From: Sphingomonas sinipercae
GTDB taxonomy: Bacteria; Pseudomonadota; Alphaproteobacteria; Sphingomonadales; Sphingomonadaceae
Direction: 5' to 3'
DNA: 64,000 nucleotides
Assembly: GCF_011302055.1 (NCBI RefSeq)
Contig: NZ_CP049871.1
Location: forward strand, 206,501-270,500
Below are positions 1-11,871 of this stretch, in pieces. Position 1 is the first letter of the stretch, and every line of letters begins with the position of its first letter. A program made the translations under genes and the position numbers. The notes under the pieces were generated by a model. It searched no databases. It had not been told where the DNA came from and was given only the letters and a program-made list of their open reading frames with translations.

Positions 1-329
1 ACCTTGCGCCGAAGCTCCAGCTCCTCGGCCGTCTCGAAGCAGGCATAGACCCGCCCGGCCGCCTTGAGCCGCTCGAACTCCCGCTCATACAGGTCGAAGC
101 GATCCGATTGGCGAACCACCTGGTCGGGCGACAGGCCAAGCCAGTCGAGATCGTCGCGGATTGCTTGGTCGAACGCAGCGGTCGAGCGCTCGGCGTCGGT
201 GTCGTCGATCCGCAGCAGGAAACGCCCGCCATGCTTGCGCGCGAACAGGAAATTGTGGAGCGCAGTGCGGATATTGCCGACGTGCAGCCGGCCGGTCGGC
301 GACGGCGCGAAGCGAGTGGTGACGGTCAT
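1..329 (-). CDS. gltX: Glutamate--tRNA ligase, N-terminal part (cut by window edge)
   Basis: Charges tRNA-Glu with glutamate in the cytoplasm (class I aminoacyl-tRNA synthetase). About 109 N-terminal residues are visible. They open with the family signature: FAPSPTG at residues 7-13, then HVGN at 16-19, the equivalent of the class I HIGH motif in the Rossmann catalytic domain, followed by LLRIDDTD, which contacts substrate. The ATG is at 327-329. The rest, including the KMSKS loop and the anticodon-binding domain, lies beyond base 1. A GluQ-type tRNA-modifying paralogue is possible in principle, but the N-terminus reads as a full GltX. The family call is firm; paralogue status cannot be checked here. 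Confidence 0.9.
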   Translation of the reverse strand, partial: MTVTTRFAPSPTGRLHVGNIRTALHNFLFARKHGGRFLLRIDDTDAERSTAAFDQAIRDDLDWLGLSPDQVVRQSDRFDLYEREFERLKAAGRVYACFETAEELELRRK

Positions 330-374
330 CGCGTCCGCCTAAGCGCTCGCTACCGGCCTGTCACCAAGGGCCAC

Positions 375-1079
375 TCACTTCGTCCGCAACAGCGGGTCGA
401 GCCGGCCGCTGTTCCAGATCGCGGCGCAGCTTGTGGCGGGGCCATAGTCCGACTCAACCGGATTGCGCGACCCGACGTTCATCCGGGTGAGCACATCGTC
501 CGTATCGTTCGCAATCACCTCCATCGCCCGCAACTGGGCCTTGATGTCGGCGGCGGCCATCCGGGCCTCGGCCCGATCGCTAGCAGTGACTTGCCCGTTG
601 GCGGGGTCGATAAGCATCAGGCGCCCCCAGCGCGCAATGATCGACGCGATGACCGTGCTCGAATTGGCGACGTTGCCTCCGACCCAGTTCAGGTCATCCT
701 TGTCCTTTGCCCCATATTTGGCGGCCAGCAGGTCGAGTACCTCCGTCGACGGCGCCGCATATGCCGGCGTCGGGAAGCGCGGGCGCCGGAGCTCGCTTGG
801 CCGGAATGATGCGCCGGACATGATTTGAGTCATCCGCTCGGCAAGGCAAGGAACACCCGCGCGCCAGGCTTTCACAAAAGCATGGACGCCCTCCAGCTCC
901 GACTGCAGCCGCGACCGCTCCGCTTCCATGTGCCTGAGTTCGGACTGCCGCTGGGCATAGCCGGCGACCGACTGGGCAATAAGCACGCCAATAATGACGA
1001 CGAATAATTCGAACAGGAAAAGGCGGACGGTCATCTTGCCGCGACCGCTGTCCCACCAGTGCCGGACGGTATTGAACAT
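375..1079 (-). CDS. Membrane-anchored protein of unknown function
   Basis: A 234-residue protein I cannot assign with confidence. Residues about 17-40 form one hydrophobic segment (FLFELFVVIIGVLIAQSVAG). It is followed by a charged, probably coiled-coil stretch (about 42-65, rich in E, R and Q) and a soluble domain with conserved-looking Cys residues in CLAERM and SCAAIW. The FLxELxVVIxGVLIA pattern at the N-terminus resembles small membrane-anchored proteins of the DUF6090 type; this is a guess by eye. The start ATG at 1077-1079 has a G-rich stretch upstream. The gene sits alone between gltX and nadE on the same strand, with 45 bases to gltX, so co-transcription is possible. The function is unknown. 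Confidence 0.7.
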   Translation of the reverse strand: MFNTVRHWWDSGRGKMTVRLFLFELFVVIIGVLIAQSVAGYAQRQSELRHMEAERSRLQSELEGVHAFVKAWRAGVPCLAERMTQIMSGASFRPSELRRPRFPTPAYAAPSTEVLDLLAAKYGAKDKDDLNWVGGNVANSSTVIASIIARWGRLMLIDPANGQVTASDRAEARMAAADIKAQLRAMEVIANDTDDVLTRMNVGSRNPVESDYGPATSCAAIWNSGRLDPLLRTK

Positions 1080-1113
1080 GCTTCACCCCCCAGCCCGATG
1101 CGACGCTAGCGAC

Positions 1114-2757
1114 TCATTTGCTCGTGCGGAAGAAATTGCTGATCGGGTAGCGGCGGTCGCGGCCGAAGTTGCGGGCGCCGATCTTCACGCCGGGCGGCGC
1201 CTGCCGGCGCTTGTATTCGGCCAGCAGCACCTTGCGCTCGATCTCGCTGACCAGGGCTAGGTCGGCGCCGGTCGCGAGCGCCGTTTCCTTGACCGACATT
1301 TCTTTGTCGATCAGCGCCTCGAGCATTCGGTCGAGCAGCGCGTAGGGCGGCAGCGAATCCTCGTCCTTCTGGCCGGGGCTGAGCTCGGCCGTCGGCGCCT
1401 TGGTGATGACGTTGTCGGGCATGACCGGCCCATCCGGCCCGAGCGCGCCGCCCGGCTTCACCCGATTGCGCCAGCGCGAGAGCGCGAAGCAGGTGGTCTT
1501 GTACGCGTCCTTCAACACGGAATAGCCGCCCGCCATGTCGCCGTAGAGCGTGGCGTAGCCGACGCTCATCTCGCTCTTGTTGCCGGTGGTTAGAAGCATG
1601 GGCCCATGCGTATTCGAAAGGCCCATCAGCGCGACCATCCGAAGCCGCGCCTGCACGTTTTCCTGCGCCAGCTTATTGAGGTCCGGCACCATCTGCCCAA
1701 GCGCCTCGACCGCCGGCGCGATCGGGATGACGTCATGGCGGCAGCCGAGCAGGCGCGCGCACTCGCGGGCGTCGTCCAGGCTTTCGTCCGAAGTGTATTT
1801 GGACGGCAGCATCACCCCCCAGACCTTGTCGGGTCCAAGTGCGTCGACCGCCACCGCCGCCGACAGCGCGCTGTCGATGCCGCCGGACAAGCCAAGGATC
1901 ACGCCGGGAAAGCCGTTGCGCTGCACATAATCGCGCAGGCCCATCATCATCGCGTGATAGACATCGGCCGGGTACGGATCGAGCTCCCGCTTCTCCCGGG
2001 TCAGGCAAGTCCAGCCGTCGCCCTGCCGCGCCCATTCGGTCATCAGCAGCTGCTCTTCCCAATCGGCCATCTGCACGACCACTTCGCCATCGGCGTGCAT
2101 GATGAAGGATGATCCGTCGAAGACGATCTCATCCTGGCCGCCGACACGGTTGAGGTAGATCATCGGCAACCCGGTCATGACCACGCGCGAGCGCACCAGC
2201 CGCTGCCGCAGGTCGTCCTTGTCGAGCTCGTAGGGACTGCCGTTGGGCACCAGCATCAGCTCCGCGCCGGCATTCGCCAGATGCGCGCAGACCGGTTCCA
2301 GCCAGATGTCCTCGCAAATCGGGACGCCGAGCCTGATGCCGTTGAATTCCATCGGTTCGGGGAGCGGGCCGGACGCGAAAACCCTTTTCTCGTCGAACGT
2401 GCCGTAATTGGGCAGCTCGCGTTTGAAGGTCCGGCCAAGCACGCGACCGTGGTTGGCGAGCACCATCGCATTGTAATTGGCCCCACCTTCCGAGACGATC
2501 GTCCCGAACAGCAGCGCCGGGCCGTCGTCGGCCGTGGCGTCGACCAGCCGCTCTGCCGCTTCCATCGTGCGCCGGACGAACTCGGGCTTCAGCACCAGGT
2601 CCTCGGGCGGATAGCCGGTTAGCTGCAGCTCCGGCACCATCAGCAGGTCGGCCCCGGCCGCCTCCTTGCGCAGCGCCAGAATCCGGTCGGCATTGCCCGC
2701 CAAGTCCCCGACCCGCTGGTTCATCTGTGCCAGGGCAATGGTCAGGCGGTCGGTCAC
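1114..2757 (-). CDS. nadE: Glutamine-dependent NAD+ synthetase
   Basis: Makes NAD+ from deamido-NAD+, ATP and glutamine, the last step of NAD synthesis. It is a two-domain protein of 547 residues. The N-terminal nitrilase-type glutaminase (about 1-250) shows the Glu-Lys-Cys triad: E43 in [10 protein letters not shown], Lys in the FKRELPNYG region near 112, and Cys in GVPICEDIW near 148. The C-terminal synthetase domain has the pyrophosphatase loop [12 protein letters not shown]. The length fits the bacterial two-domain class, which uses glutamine rather than ammonia. The start is GTG (2755-2757), with GCGGGG a few bases upstream. It is divergent from prs, so two genes of nucleotide-cofactor metabolism share a gap of about 100 bases. 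Confidence 0.95.
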   Translation of the reverse strand: MTDRLTIALAQMNQRVGDLAGNADRILALRKEAAGADLLMVPELQLTGYPPEDLVLKPEFVRRTMEAAERLVDATADDGPALLFGTIVSEGGANYNAMVLANHGRVLGRTFKRELPNYGTFDEKRVFASGPLPEPMEFNGIRLGVPICEDIWLEPVCAHLANAGAELMLVPNGSPYELDKDDLRQRLVRSRVVMTGLPMIYLNRVGGQDEIVFDGSSFIMHADGEVVVQMADWEEQLLMTEWARQGDGWTCLTREKRELDPYPADVYHAMMMGLRDYVQRNGFPGVILGLSGGIDSALSAAVAVDALGPDKVWGVMLPSKYTSDESLDDARECARLLGCRHDVIPIAPAVEALGQMVPDLNKLAQENVQARLRMVALMGLSNTHGPMLLTTGNKSEMSVGYATLYGDMAGGYSVLKDAYKTTCFALSRWRNRVKPGGALGPDGPVMPDNVITKAPTAELSPGQKDEDSLPPYALLDRMLEALIDKEMSVKETALATGADLALVSEIERKVLLAEYKRRQAPPGVKIGARNFGRDRRYPISNFFRTSK

Positions 2758-2856
2758 AGCCCCGCTTTAGCGCTCGAACGCGGAGCGGCAACCAACAGCT
2801 TTGCGCTTGGCCGGCGGGCCGCTAAGGCGAGTATGACCGCCAGGGGGATCGAACAG

Positions 2857-3792
<936 letters not shown>

Positions 3793-3828
3793 AGGGAAAC
3801 AAGCGGGCGCGCGGGTTGTTTGCGCGGC

Positions 3829-4485
3829 ATGCCCACTGTCCTGATCACTGGCGCGAACCGTGGCATCGGCCTGGAATTCGCGCGCCAATATGCTGCCGAC
3901 GGCTGGAACGTCATCGCCAGCGTGCGCGAAAGCAGCCCCGAATTAGAGGCCCTTGGCGTTCGAATCGAGCGCCTGGACATGCGCGATCTTGAGGCGGTCG
4001 CCAGCTTCGGCGCGCGCGTCGAGGATCTCGACCTGCTGGTCGCCAACGCCGGCACCTGGCTGCCGGAGCAGGCCGAAACCGCCCACGACGGCCGCGCCTG
4101 GGCCGAGATGATGGTGTCAAACAGCATCGGCCCCTACCTGCTCGCGCACTCGGTGCTGCCGAAGCTCCGCGCGCCGGGTGGCAAGTTGGTCGCGCTCAGC
4201 AGCGGGTTGGGCAGCATCGGCGAAAGCACCGGCGGCTACGTTCCCTACCGCAGCAGCAAGGCGGCGCTGAACATGGCGTGGCACGCCCTGGCGATCGAAG
4301 TGAAGCCGCGCGGCCTGATCGCCATCACGGTCGACCCCGGTTGGGTGAAGACCCGCATGGGCGGCAAGAACGCGCCGACGACTGCGGCGCAGAGTGTCAG
4401 CGAGATGCGGCAGCTGATCGAGCGGCTCACTCCCGAACAGTCGGGTGGCTTCCTCAAGCGCGACGGCGCGCGCCACGCCTGGTAG
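3829..4485 (+). CDS. Short-chain dehydrogenase/reductase (SDR) family protein
   Basis: An NAD(P)-dependent oxidoreductase of classical SDR type, 218 residues, substrate unknown. Visible: the cofactor loop TGANRGIG at about residues 7-14, NAG in VANAGTW, the catalytic YRSSK (YxxxK), and the cofactor-stabilising VDPGWVKT loop. The start is the ATG at 3829; a TTG at 3820 is in frame but would add only three residues. The protein resembles the YciK/sniffer-like subgroup that lacks a long C-terminal extension. It lies just downstream of prs, but nothing in the context shows its role. Confidence 0.85.
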   Translation: MPTVLITGANRGIGLEFARQYAADGWNVIASVRESSPELEALGVRIERLDMRDLEAVASFGARVEDLDLLVANAGTWLPEQAETAHDGRAWAEMMVSNSIGPYLLAHSVLPKLRAPGGKLVALSSGLGSIGESTGGYVPYRSSKAALNMAWHALAIEVKPRGLIAITVDPGWVKTRMGGKNAPTTAAQSVSEMRQLIERLTPEQSGGFLKRDGARHAW

Positions 4486-4627
4486 GTTGCCTTAAGCGCT
4501 GCTCCAATCTATAGGCGCCGCCTTTCCAGATCATTGGAAAAACCACCGGGCCGGCCAGTGAGGGCTGCCGTGTCGGGTGAGAAACGTCGCCGTCCGCCGC
4601 AAGCGGAGGGCACACAAGGAGACGAAA

Positions 4628-4831
4628 ATGCCCAAGCTCAAGACCAAGAGCGGCGTCAAAAAGCGCTTCAAGCTCACGGCGACCGGCAAGGTGAAGCACG
4701 GCGTTGCCGGCAAGCGTCACCGGCTGATCAGCCACAACGCCAAGTATATCCGCCAGAACCGCGGAACCACGGTCCTTAGCGACGCCGACACGAAGACGGT
4801 GAAGCTGTGGGCGCCGTACGGCCTGAAGTAA
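4628..4831 (+). CDS. rpmI: 50S ribosomal protein L35
   Basis: A basic 67-residue protein of the large ribosomal subunit. It has the typical start [14 protein letters not shown] and the [13 protein letters not shown] core. The ATG at 4628 follows AAGGAGA at 4616-4622, a strong ribosome-binding site. The 140-base leader before it contains a small hairpin (TCCGC at 4593-4597 pairing with GCGGA at 4603-4607) just ahead of the Shine-Dalgarno. In other bacteria L20 represses its own operon through leader structures. A similar control is possible here, but I only see the hairpin. It is the first gene of a two-gene operon with rplT, 13 bases apart. infC is not next to it. Confidence 0.96.
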   Translation: MPKLKTKSGVKKRFKLTATGKVKHGVAGKRHRLISHNAKYIRQNRGTTVLSDADTKTVKLWAPYGLK

Positions 4832-4844
4832 GGAGCGCTAAGAC

Positions 4845-5219
4845 ATGCCACGCATCAAACGCGGCGTAACCACGCGCGCCAAGCACAAGCGGATCCTGGA
4901 GCAGGCGAAGGGCTATTACGGCCGTCGCAAGAACACGATCCGGATCGCCCGCCAAGCCGTCGAGAAGGCCGGCCAGTACGCCTATCGCGACCGCAAGGTG
5001 AAAAAGCGGTCCTTCCGCGCCTTGTGGATCCAGCGCATCAACGCGGCTGTCCGCGCCGAAGGCATGACCTACGGCACGTTCATCCACGCCCTGAAGCTTG
5101 CGAACATCAACCTCGACCGCAAGGTCCTGGCCGACATCGCGATGCACGAAGGCGAAGCATTCAGCGCGATCATCGCCCAGGCGAAAGCCGCGCTGCCGAA
5201 GGAGGGCGAAGCCGCTTAA
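4845..5219 (+). CDS. rplT: 50S ribosomal protein L20
   Basis: Binds 23S rRNA early in assembly of the large subunit. In many bacteria it also represses its own operon. The 124-residue product shows the family start [15 protein letters not shown], the [21 protein letters not shown] region, and [11 protein letters not shown] typical of L20, with a short Ala/Glu-rich tail. It follows rpmI by 13 bases with a clear GGAG-type ribosome site in the gap. A strong intrinsic terminator lies 21 bases after the stop, so the rpmI-rplT operon ends here. Confidence 0.97.
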   Translation: MPRIKRGVTTRAKHKRILEQAKGYYGRRKNTIRIARQAVEKAGQYAYRDRKVKKRSFRALWIQRINAAVRAEGMTYGTFIHALKLANINLDRKVLADIAMHEGEAFSAIIAQAKAALPKEGEAA

Positions 5220-5240
5220 GGCTCCGCTCTCCATCTGAAG

Positions 5241-5272
5241 AAGGGCGCCCGGGCAACCGAGGCGCCCTTTTT
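5241..5272 (+). terminator. Rho-independent terminator of rpmI-rplT
   Basis: Perfect 9-base stem AAGGGCGCC (5241-5249) with GGCGCCCTT (5261-5269), an 11-base loop and a run of five T at 5268-5272. It lies just after rplT on the same strand. Confidence 0.93.
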
Positions 5273-5315
5273 CGTATTTGGTAGACGGCGTCTTTGCGCG
5301 AGGGGGAGTTTGAGC

Positions 5316-5864
5316 ATGTTGCCGTTGTTTGCCTGGCTGGCGCTCGCCGCCGCCGCCGATCCGGTCGCGCCGGCGAGCGAAGCCACCATCGACGCATTCA
5401 TCGCCGCGCTCCCGCCATCGACGTCGACCAGGAAGAGCGAGATCGACGCCGCCGAGCTGAGTCGCCTGGCCGCGCTCAACCCCGGGCGCGGCGCGGAGGT
5501 GAAGGCCGCGCTTGAGGGCTCGGCGACGTGCCAGCGGACCGCCCAGGATGCCGCCGTGACCAGCGCGCTGCGTTCGAGCGCTCGCCGGCTTGGCGATGCG
5601 CAGTTGAAGCGGCTGACCGCCTTTTATGCCGGTCCGGACCACGCCATCTTCGCCGCTTTCGCAAGCCGGGTTCCGGACAAGCTGACCCCGGCCGAACAGG
5701 CCGAATTCGATCGCCTGCAAAAGGCGTATCCCCTCGAAGCTTATGCGAAGAGCAGCCAGCAGAGCCAGGCCGAGCTGTGGTCGCCGGACGGGCTGATGAA
5801 CGAGCTGATGAAGTGCGATGAGCAGCTTGAGGCGGACATTGCGAAGCGCGGGCTGAAGCGCTGA
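5316..5864 (+). CDS. Exported protein, DUF2059-like
   Basis: A 182-residue protein with an N-terminal signal-like segment (MLPLFAWLALAAAADP). The ATG at 5316 is preceded by AGGGGGAG with 7-base spacing; an in-frame TTG at 5310 is less likely. The mature part is helical and charged. The segment LTAFYAGPDHAIFAAFASR (about residues 105-125) resembles the FYxSPxGKxF core of DUF2059 proteins, which are periplasmic and of unknown function. Two Cys (in ATCQRT and MKCDEQ) could form a disulphide. The gene is monocistronic, after the rplT terminator and convergent with the CPBP gene. The DUF assignment is tentative. Confidence 0.65.
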   Translation: MLPLFAWLALAAAADPVAPASEATIDAFIAALPPSTSTRKSEIDAAELSRLAALNPGRGAEVKAALEGSATCQRTAQDAAVTSALRSSARRLGDAQLKRLTAFYAGPDHAIFAAFASRVPDKLTPAEQAEFDRLQKAYPLEAYAKSSQQSQAELWSPDGLMNELMKCDEQLEADIAKRGLKR

Positions 5865-5867
5865 GGC

Positions 5868-6389
5868 CTACCAGACGGCGTAGAGATTCCACAGGCAGTG
5901 CATGACGATCGGCAGGAATACCGATCCGGTGCGCCAGCGGGCCAATCCCAGCAGCAGGCCCTGAATGAAGATTATCCCGATGACGAGCGGGGAATAGTCC
6001 CAGTGGATCGCGGCCCAGACGGCGGCGGTCGCCACGATCGTCCCGGCCGCGCCCAGGGGCGTCTTCAGCAGCCGGCCGAACATGAAGCCGCGGAAGATCA
6101 GCTCCTCCATCGCCGGGCCGAATACCGCCACCCCAAGCACCCGGAACACGCTGTCCATCAACGGTTGCGCCTGCCACGGCGCGAAGTCGAATGGGCCGCG
6201 CCAATTGACCAGGAAGTCCGTGCCCAGCATCCAGGCCAGGGCTAGCGCGCACCATAGCGCTACCTGCCTCGCCGGCGGCCAGAACAGCGCCGGCGCAAGG
6301 ATGTCCCGCTTGCCGAAGCGAAGGAAGATGATCAGGCAGCCGACGGCCGGGATCAGGAATTTGTAAATCGCGGGGATGGCCAGGTTCAT
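5868..6389 (-). CDS. CPBP-family intramembrane protease
   Basis: A polytopic inner-membrane protein of 173 residues from the ATG at 6389; an in-frame GTG at 6407 would add six. It carries the CPBP (Rce1/Abi-like) motifs: EELIFRG starting near residue 95 (EExxxR), a His in IHWDYS near 129, and HCLWN near 164 (HxxxN). In this family these side chains lie inside the membrane and hydrolyse peptide bonds or act as chaperone-like partners. Four or five hydrophobic segments are visible. The substrate cannot be inferred. It is convergent with the DUF2059-like gene, with only a few bases between the two stops. Confidence 0.85.
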   Translation of the reverse strand: MNLAIPAIYKFLIPAVGCLIIFLRFGKRDILAPALFWPPARQVALWCALALAWMLGTDFLVNWRGPFDFAPWQAQPLMDSVFRVLGVAVFGPAMEELIFRGFMFGRLLKTPLGAAGTIVATAAVWAAIHWDYSPLVIGIIFIQGLLLGLARWRTGSVFLPIVMHCLWNLYAVW

Positions 6390-6437
6390 GCCGCCCTGCC
6401 TAGCCACGCCGGCCCTGCGCCGCTTTGACCGATCTTG

Positions 6438-7235
6438 CTATTCGCGCGCTTGAGAGCGGGCCCAGGCGGCCGGGCTGATCCCCTTGTGCCGGCGAAAGGC
6501 GCGGGTGAAGGACGCCTGGTCGGCAAAACCGAACCGCTCCGCCGCGGCCGCCGCGCTCGTGCCAGACATCAGCGCCGCCGCCGCTTGCTCCATCCGCACG
6601 CGCCCTTGGAAGCGCGCCGGCGGGCAGCCGTAAACCGCCGCGAAGGTGCGGGCGAAATGGTGGACCGACATGCCGGCCGTGTCGGCCAGCCGCTTGAGGT
6701 CGGCAGGCTGGTCGATGTCGGCCTTCAGGTAGGCCGCGGCGCGGTCGACCTGCTGCAGCACCCGCTGGCTGGTTTGCCAGCGACGGGACGGGATGGCGCG
6801 AAACTGCCGCCCGACCGTTTCCGCGAGGCGCGGCAGTTGCTGCGCCGTCGCCGCGATCATCGCGGCCGCGCCGACGTCACCGGCAGCGGCCAGGTAGCGG
6901 CCCAGATCGGAATTGGCGGCGCTGACGACGACGGCGGGCGCGGGCAGGTCGACGCTTGGAAGACAGACGCAAATCGCGCGGTTGCCGTCGCGCCGTTCCA
7001 ACACCACCCGCAGCCTGTGACCGGCCGAGATCAATATCATTTCCCCGGCGCGGACTCGCATCCGCGCGCCTTCGACCTCATAGGTCTCCTCGCCGTCGAG
7101 AACGATGTTGATTCCGGACGGGGACGATTCGACTTCATAGTCGCAGCGCTCGAGGTTCGAGAGGATGATCCTGCTGGCGCCCGGCGTGGTGCGCTGCGCC
7201 GGCAACTGCGTCAGATAGTCGAAGCGGACGGTCAT
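6438..7235 (-). CDS. AraC-family transcriptional regulator
   Basis: A 265-residue regulator. Residues about 1-150 form a cupin-like sensing domain (AGEMILISAGHRLRV is typical of the beta-barrel). Residues about 165-262 form the double helix-turn-helix of the AraC family: a first HTH around LKRLADTAGMSVHHFARTF and a second around AAAAERFGFADQASFTRAFR, followed by the family end pattern KGISPAAWAR. The effector is unknown. The gene follows aceB on the same strand with a gap of 47 bases. Read-through from the glyoxylate operon is possible but not shown. No divergent partner hints at a target. Confidence 0.88.
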   Translation of the reverse strand: MTVRFDYLTQLPAQRTTPGASRIILSNLERCDYEVESSPSGINIVLDGEETYEVEGARMRVRAGEMILISAGHRLRVVLERRDGNRAICVCLPSVDLPAPAVVVSAANSDLGRYLAAAGDVGAAAMIAATAQQLPRLAETVGRQFRAIPSRRWQTSQRVLQQVDRAAAYLKADIDQPADLKRLADTAGMSVHHFARTFAAVYGCPPARFQGRVRMEQAAAALMSGTSAAAAAERFGFADQASFTRAFRRHKGISPAAWARSQARE

Positions 7236-7282
7236 CGCGCCCAGTCTAGCAGCCCAAAGCCGGAGGAGTCAGCCGGATCCTC

Positions 7283-8844
<1,562 letters not shown>

Positions 8845-8848
<4 letters not shown>

Positions 8849-9042
8849 CGCGCGGCAGGCTCGATGCAGATCGAATAGCGTTCGGTCGCCGTGCAATGAT
8901 CGCGAAAGGTCAGGCGCTGCCACTCCATGCGGGCGTGAAGCTCGTCGTTATACGGCCCATGCACCTTTTCGGTACCGGGTTCGAGTTCGGTGAACCGGCA
9001 GTCCGCATAGTGGCCGCCGACGACCCAGAAACGCTGTCCCAT
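8845..9042 (-). CDS. DUF4170 small protein inside the glyoxylate operon
   Basis: A 65-residue soluble protein. The FWVVGGHYADCRF start, the central GP, the W-x-x-L segment (EWQRLTFRD) and the RYSI end match the DUF4170 pattern as I remember it; the function is unknown. It sits between aceA and aceB. Its ATG (9040-9042) lies 11 bases after the aceA stop, with AGGGAG just upstream, and its TGA overlaps the aceB ATG. It is therefore expressed with both shunt enzymes and tightly coupled to malate synthase. That suggests a role linked to the shunt or to acetate growth; this is inference from position only. Confidence 0.8.
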
Positions 9043-9053
9043 ATGCTTGCTCC

Positions 9054-10331
9054 CTATTCGGCTGCGGCGAACTGCGCCGCTTCGGTCGATTCGTTGAGTG
9101 CGGTGGTCGACGATTCGCCGCCGGAGACGGCCGTGGCCACGGCGTCGAAGTAGCCGGTGCCGACCTCGCGCTGGTGACGAGTTGCGGTGTAGCCGTCGGC
9201 TTCGCTTGCGAACTCGGCTTGCTGCAGTTCCGAATAAGCCGCCATGCCACGATCGCGATAGCCGCTCGCCAGCTGGAACATGGAATGGTTGAGGCTGTGG
9301 AAGCCGGCCAGGGTAACGAACTGGAACTTGAAGCCCATCGCCCCGAGCTCGCGCTGGAACCTGGCGATGGTGTCGCGGTCTAGGTTCGCCTCCCAGTTGA
9401 AGCTGGGCGAGCAATTGTAGGCCAACATTTTGCCGGGGAAGTCGCGGTGCACCGCTTCGGCGAAGGTCCGCGCCTGCTCAAGATTCGGCTTGCTGGTTTC
9501 GAACCACAGCAGGTCGGCGTGCGGCGCGAACGCCTTCGCTCGGCTGATGCAATTGTCGAGGCCGGTGCCGTCGCGCAGGCGATAGAAGCCCTCCGCCGTG
9601 CGCTCGCCGGTGATGAACGGCCGGTCGCGCTCGTCGACATCAGACGTCAGCAGCTTGGCGCTCTCCGCATCGGTGCGGGCAACCAGGATGGTCGGCACGC
9701 CCGAGACGTCGGCGGCAAGCCGCGCGGCGTCGAGGTTGCGGACCGCGGCCCTGGTCGGGATCAGCACCTTGCCGCCAAGGTGGCCGCACTTCTTCTCGCT
9801 GGCGAGCTGGTCTTCGAAGTGAACGCCCGCGACGCCCGCTTCGATATAGCCCTTCATGATCTCGAAGCAGTTGAGCGGTCCGCCGAAGCCGGCCTCCGCG
9901 TCGGCCACGATCGGCGCGAACCAGTCGCGCTTGGCGCCCCCTTCCATATGCTCGATCTGGTCGGCCCGCTGCAGCGCGCGGTTGATTCGCTTGGCGAGCT
10001 CCGGCCCGGTGTTCGCGGGATACAGCGACTGGTCGGGATACATGGCGCAGGCGGTGTTGGCATCCGCCGCCGCCTGCCAGCCCGACAGGTAGATGGCCTT
10101 GAGCCCGGCGCGGACCATCTGCATCGCCTGGTTGCCGGACATCGCGCCAAGCGCCCGCACCGGCTCTTCCTGGTTGAGCAATTCCCACAAGCGCAGCGCA
10201 CCGCGGCGGGCCAGCGTATGCTCGACAGGGATGGAGCCGCGCAGCCGAAGCACGTCGTCGACGGAATAGGGCCGCTCGATGCCTTCGAACCGCCTAATGC
10301 TCGCTGGGACGACGTCGCTGAAATCCGCCAT
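9054..10331 (-). CDS. aceA: Isocitrate lyase
   Basis: Cleaves isocitrate to glyoxylate and succinate, the entry to the glyoxylate shunt for growth on acetate or fatty acids. The 425-residue TIM-barrel enzyme shows the catalytic signature KKCGH at 180-184 (Cys182), the upstream [10 protein letters not shown] metal-binding stretch and NCSPSFNW. The start is the ATG at 10331, preceded by GGAAAGG on the minus strand; an in-frame start at 10376 would lie in the control region. It is the first gene of aceA-DUF4170-aceB and divergent from the RamB-like regulator. Confidence 0.96.
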   Translation of the reverse strand: MADFSDVVPASIRRFEGIERPYSVDDVLRLRGSIPVEHTLARRGALRLWELLNQEEPVRALGAMSGNQAMQMVRAGLKAIYLSGWQAAADANTACAMYPDQSLYPANTGPELAKRINRALQRADQIEHMEGGAKRDWFAPIVADAEAGFGGPLNCFEIMKGYIEAGVAGVHFEDQLASEKKCGHLGGKVLIPTRAAVRNLDAARLAADVSGVPTILVARTDAESAKLLTSDVDERDRPFITGERTAEGFYRLRDGTGLDNCISRAKAFAPHADLLWFETSKPNLEQARTFAEAVHRDFPGKMLAYNCSPSFNWEANLDRDTIARFQRELGAMGFKFQFVTLAGFHSLNHSMFQLASGYRDRGMAAYSELQQAEFASEADGYTATRHQREVGTGYFDAVATAVSGGESSTTALNESTEAAQFAAAE

Positions 10332-10461
10332 GTGGGTTGCCTTTCCGCTTTGCTGCTCGCCGCCAACAAACAGCAACGAACTTGCAAATGCTGCACAAAA
10401 AATGGCGGAGATGTCAGGTCGCGACTTGCCAAAGCTGTGAAGATGTTGACAACTTCACAAC
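10332..10461. promoter_or_regulatory. Divergent control region between aceA and the RamB-like regulator
   Basis: This AT-richer gap holds two related direct repeats on the plus strand: ACTTGCAAATGCTGCACAA at 10380-10398 and ACTTGCCAAAGCTGTGAAG at 10424-10442. Their starts are 44 bases apart, about four helical turns. An inverted repeat, TGTGAAG (10436-10442) with CTTCACA (10453-10459), has a 10-base spacer and ends 2 bases before the regulator ATG. The first repeat contains ACTTGCAAA, close to the TTTGCAAA core known for RamB of Corynebacterium glutamicum. I infer binding sites of the adjacent regulator controlling both aceA and itself. Confidence 0.6.
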
Positions 10462-11871
10462 ATGGCTGGGCGCAAACTCTTCCTCGGGCCGAGGCTGAAG
10501 CGGCTGCGGCGCGAGCGCGGCTTGAACCAGAGCGCGATGGCCGCGGAGCTTGGCGTGTCCGCATCCTACCTCAACCATTTGGAGCGCAATCAGCGGCCGG
10601 TGACGGCGGGCGTCCTTCTGCGGCTTGCGGAAGCCTTCGACATCGACGTCAAGAAATTCGCCGCGGAAGGCGCGGATTCGGCGAGCGCCGACCAGCTTAG
10701 CGAGATCTTCGCCGATCCGATGCTGTCCAACCTCGGCGTCGCGCGGTCCGAACTGGTCGAGCTTTCGGACAATGCGCCCAGCGTGGCCGATGCGGTCGTC
10801 CGGCTCTACACCGCGGTGCGTGAGCTGCAGCGCCAGCCGACCAGCGAGACGGGCGGCGATCCGCGCGCATTGATCACGCCCGAAACCTGGGTGCGCGATT
10901 ACATTCAGGCGCAGCGCAACCATTTCCCGGAGCTTGAAGAAAGCGCCGAGACCCTCGGCCAGGGGCTTGGCGATCCCCTGTCGATCGCGGAGCCGTTGCG
11001 GCGGCGGCTGAAGGAAGCGTTCGGAGTCGAGGCGCGGGTGGTCGAGCCCGAGCAGCTGGACGATGCCAGCCAGCATTACGATGCCCAGCGCCGCACGCTG
11101 ATGCTATCGGCGCTGCTGCGGCCGGAGAACCGCACCTTCGGCCTCGCCTACCAGCTCTCGCTGCTGGAATTTTCCCATATCCTCGACCGAATGGTCGACG
11201 CTGCACGCCCGCCCGACCTTGGCAGCAAGCGACTTCTGCACATGAGCTTCGCCAACTATGCGGCGAGCGCGATCATGATGCCCTATGGCAAGTTCCTGCG
11301 CGCCGCCGAGGAGCATCGCTACGCGCTCGATCGGCTGTGCGGCCAGTTCGGGGCCAACATCGAACAGATCGCGCACCGGGTCACGACTCTGGGCCGGGCC
11401 GGCGCGCGCGGGGTTCCCTTCTTCATGCTGCGGGTCGACCCGGCCGGAAACATTTCTAAGCGTTACGCGGGCGAGAGTTTCCCCTTTTCCCACTTCGGCG
11501 GCACCTGCCCGCGCTGGCACCTGCACGCCGCCTTCCAGACGCCCGGGCAGACGATCCGGCAACTGATCGAGACGCCGGACGGGCAGCGCTTCTTCACCAT
11601 CAGCCGAACCATCGAGCGACCGATCCGCCCCGACCTTCGCGACGATGCGCTGCTTGCGGTCGGCCTTGGGTGCGACGTCCGCTACGCGCCGCGGATTGCC
11701 TATGCCGACGGCCTCGACCTGGTGAACACGCCGGCGACTCCGGTCGGCCCGGCCTGTGCGGTCTGCCCGCGCATGCAATGCGCTTATCGCGCGACGGCGC
11801 CGGCCGGGCGGATGCTTGCGGTGCACGAGAATCGCAAGACCATCTCGCCCTACCCGTTCCTCGCTGTCTAG
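10462..11871 (+). CDS. RamB-like XRE regulator (HTH, IrrE-like, DUF2083)
   Basis: A 469-residue DNA-binding protein. It has an N-terminal XRE helix-turn-helix (about 8-65, [22 protein letters not shown]), a middle IrrE/ImmA-like domain (about 190-310), and a C-terminal DUF2083-type domain with a Cys cluster (C432, C435, C440). This architecture is that of the short-chain fatty acyl regulator family, which includes RamB, the acetate-metabolism regulator of actinobacteria, and ScfR. The metallopeptidase HExxH expected in IrrE domains is degenerate (LEFSH), so the domain probably senses rather than cuts. Position opposite aceA supports control of the glyoxylate shunt. The stop (TAG 11869-11871) overlaps the stop of the convergent DUF5996 gene. 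Confidence 0.85.
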   Translation: MAGRKLFLGPRLKRLRRERGLNQSAMAAELGVSASYLNHLERNQRPVTAGVLLRLAEAFDIDVKKFAAEGADSASADQLSEIFADPMLSNLGVARSELVELSDNAPSVADAVVRLYTAVRELQRQPTSETGGDPRALITPETWVRDYIQAQRNHFPELEESAETLGQGLGDPLSIAEPLRRRLKEAFGVEARVVEPEQLDDASQHYDAQRRTLMLSALLRPENRTFGLAYQLSLLEFSHILDRMVDAARPPDLGSKRLLHMSFANYAASAIMMPYGKFLRAAEEHRYALDRLCGQFGANIEQIAHRVTTLGRAGARGVPFFMLRVDPAGNISKRYAGESFPFSHFGGTCPRWHLHAAFQTPGQTIRQLIETPDGQRFFTISRTIERPIRPDLRDDALLAVGLGCDVRYAPRIAYADGLDLVNTPATPVGPACAVCPRMQCAYRATAPAGRMLAVHENRKTISPYPFLAV

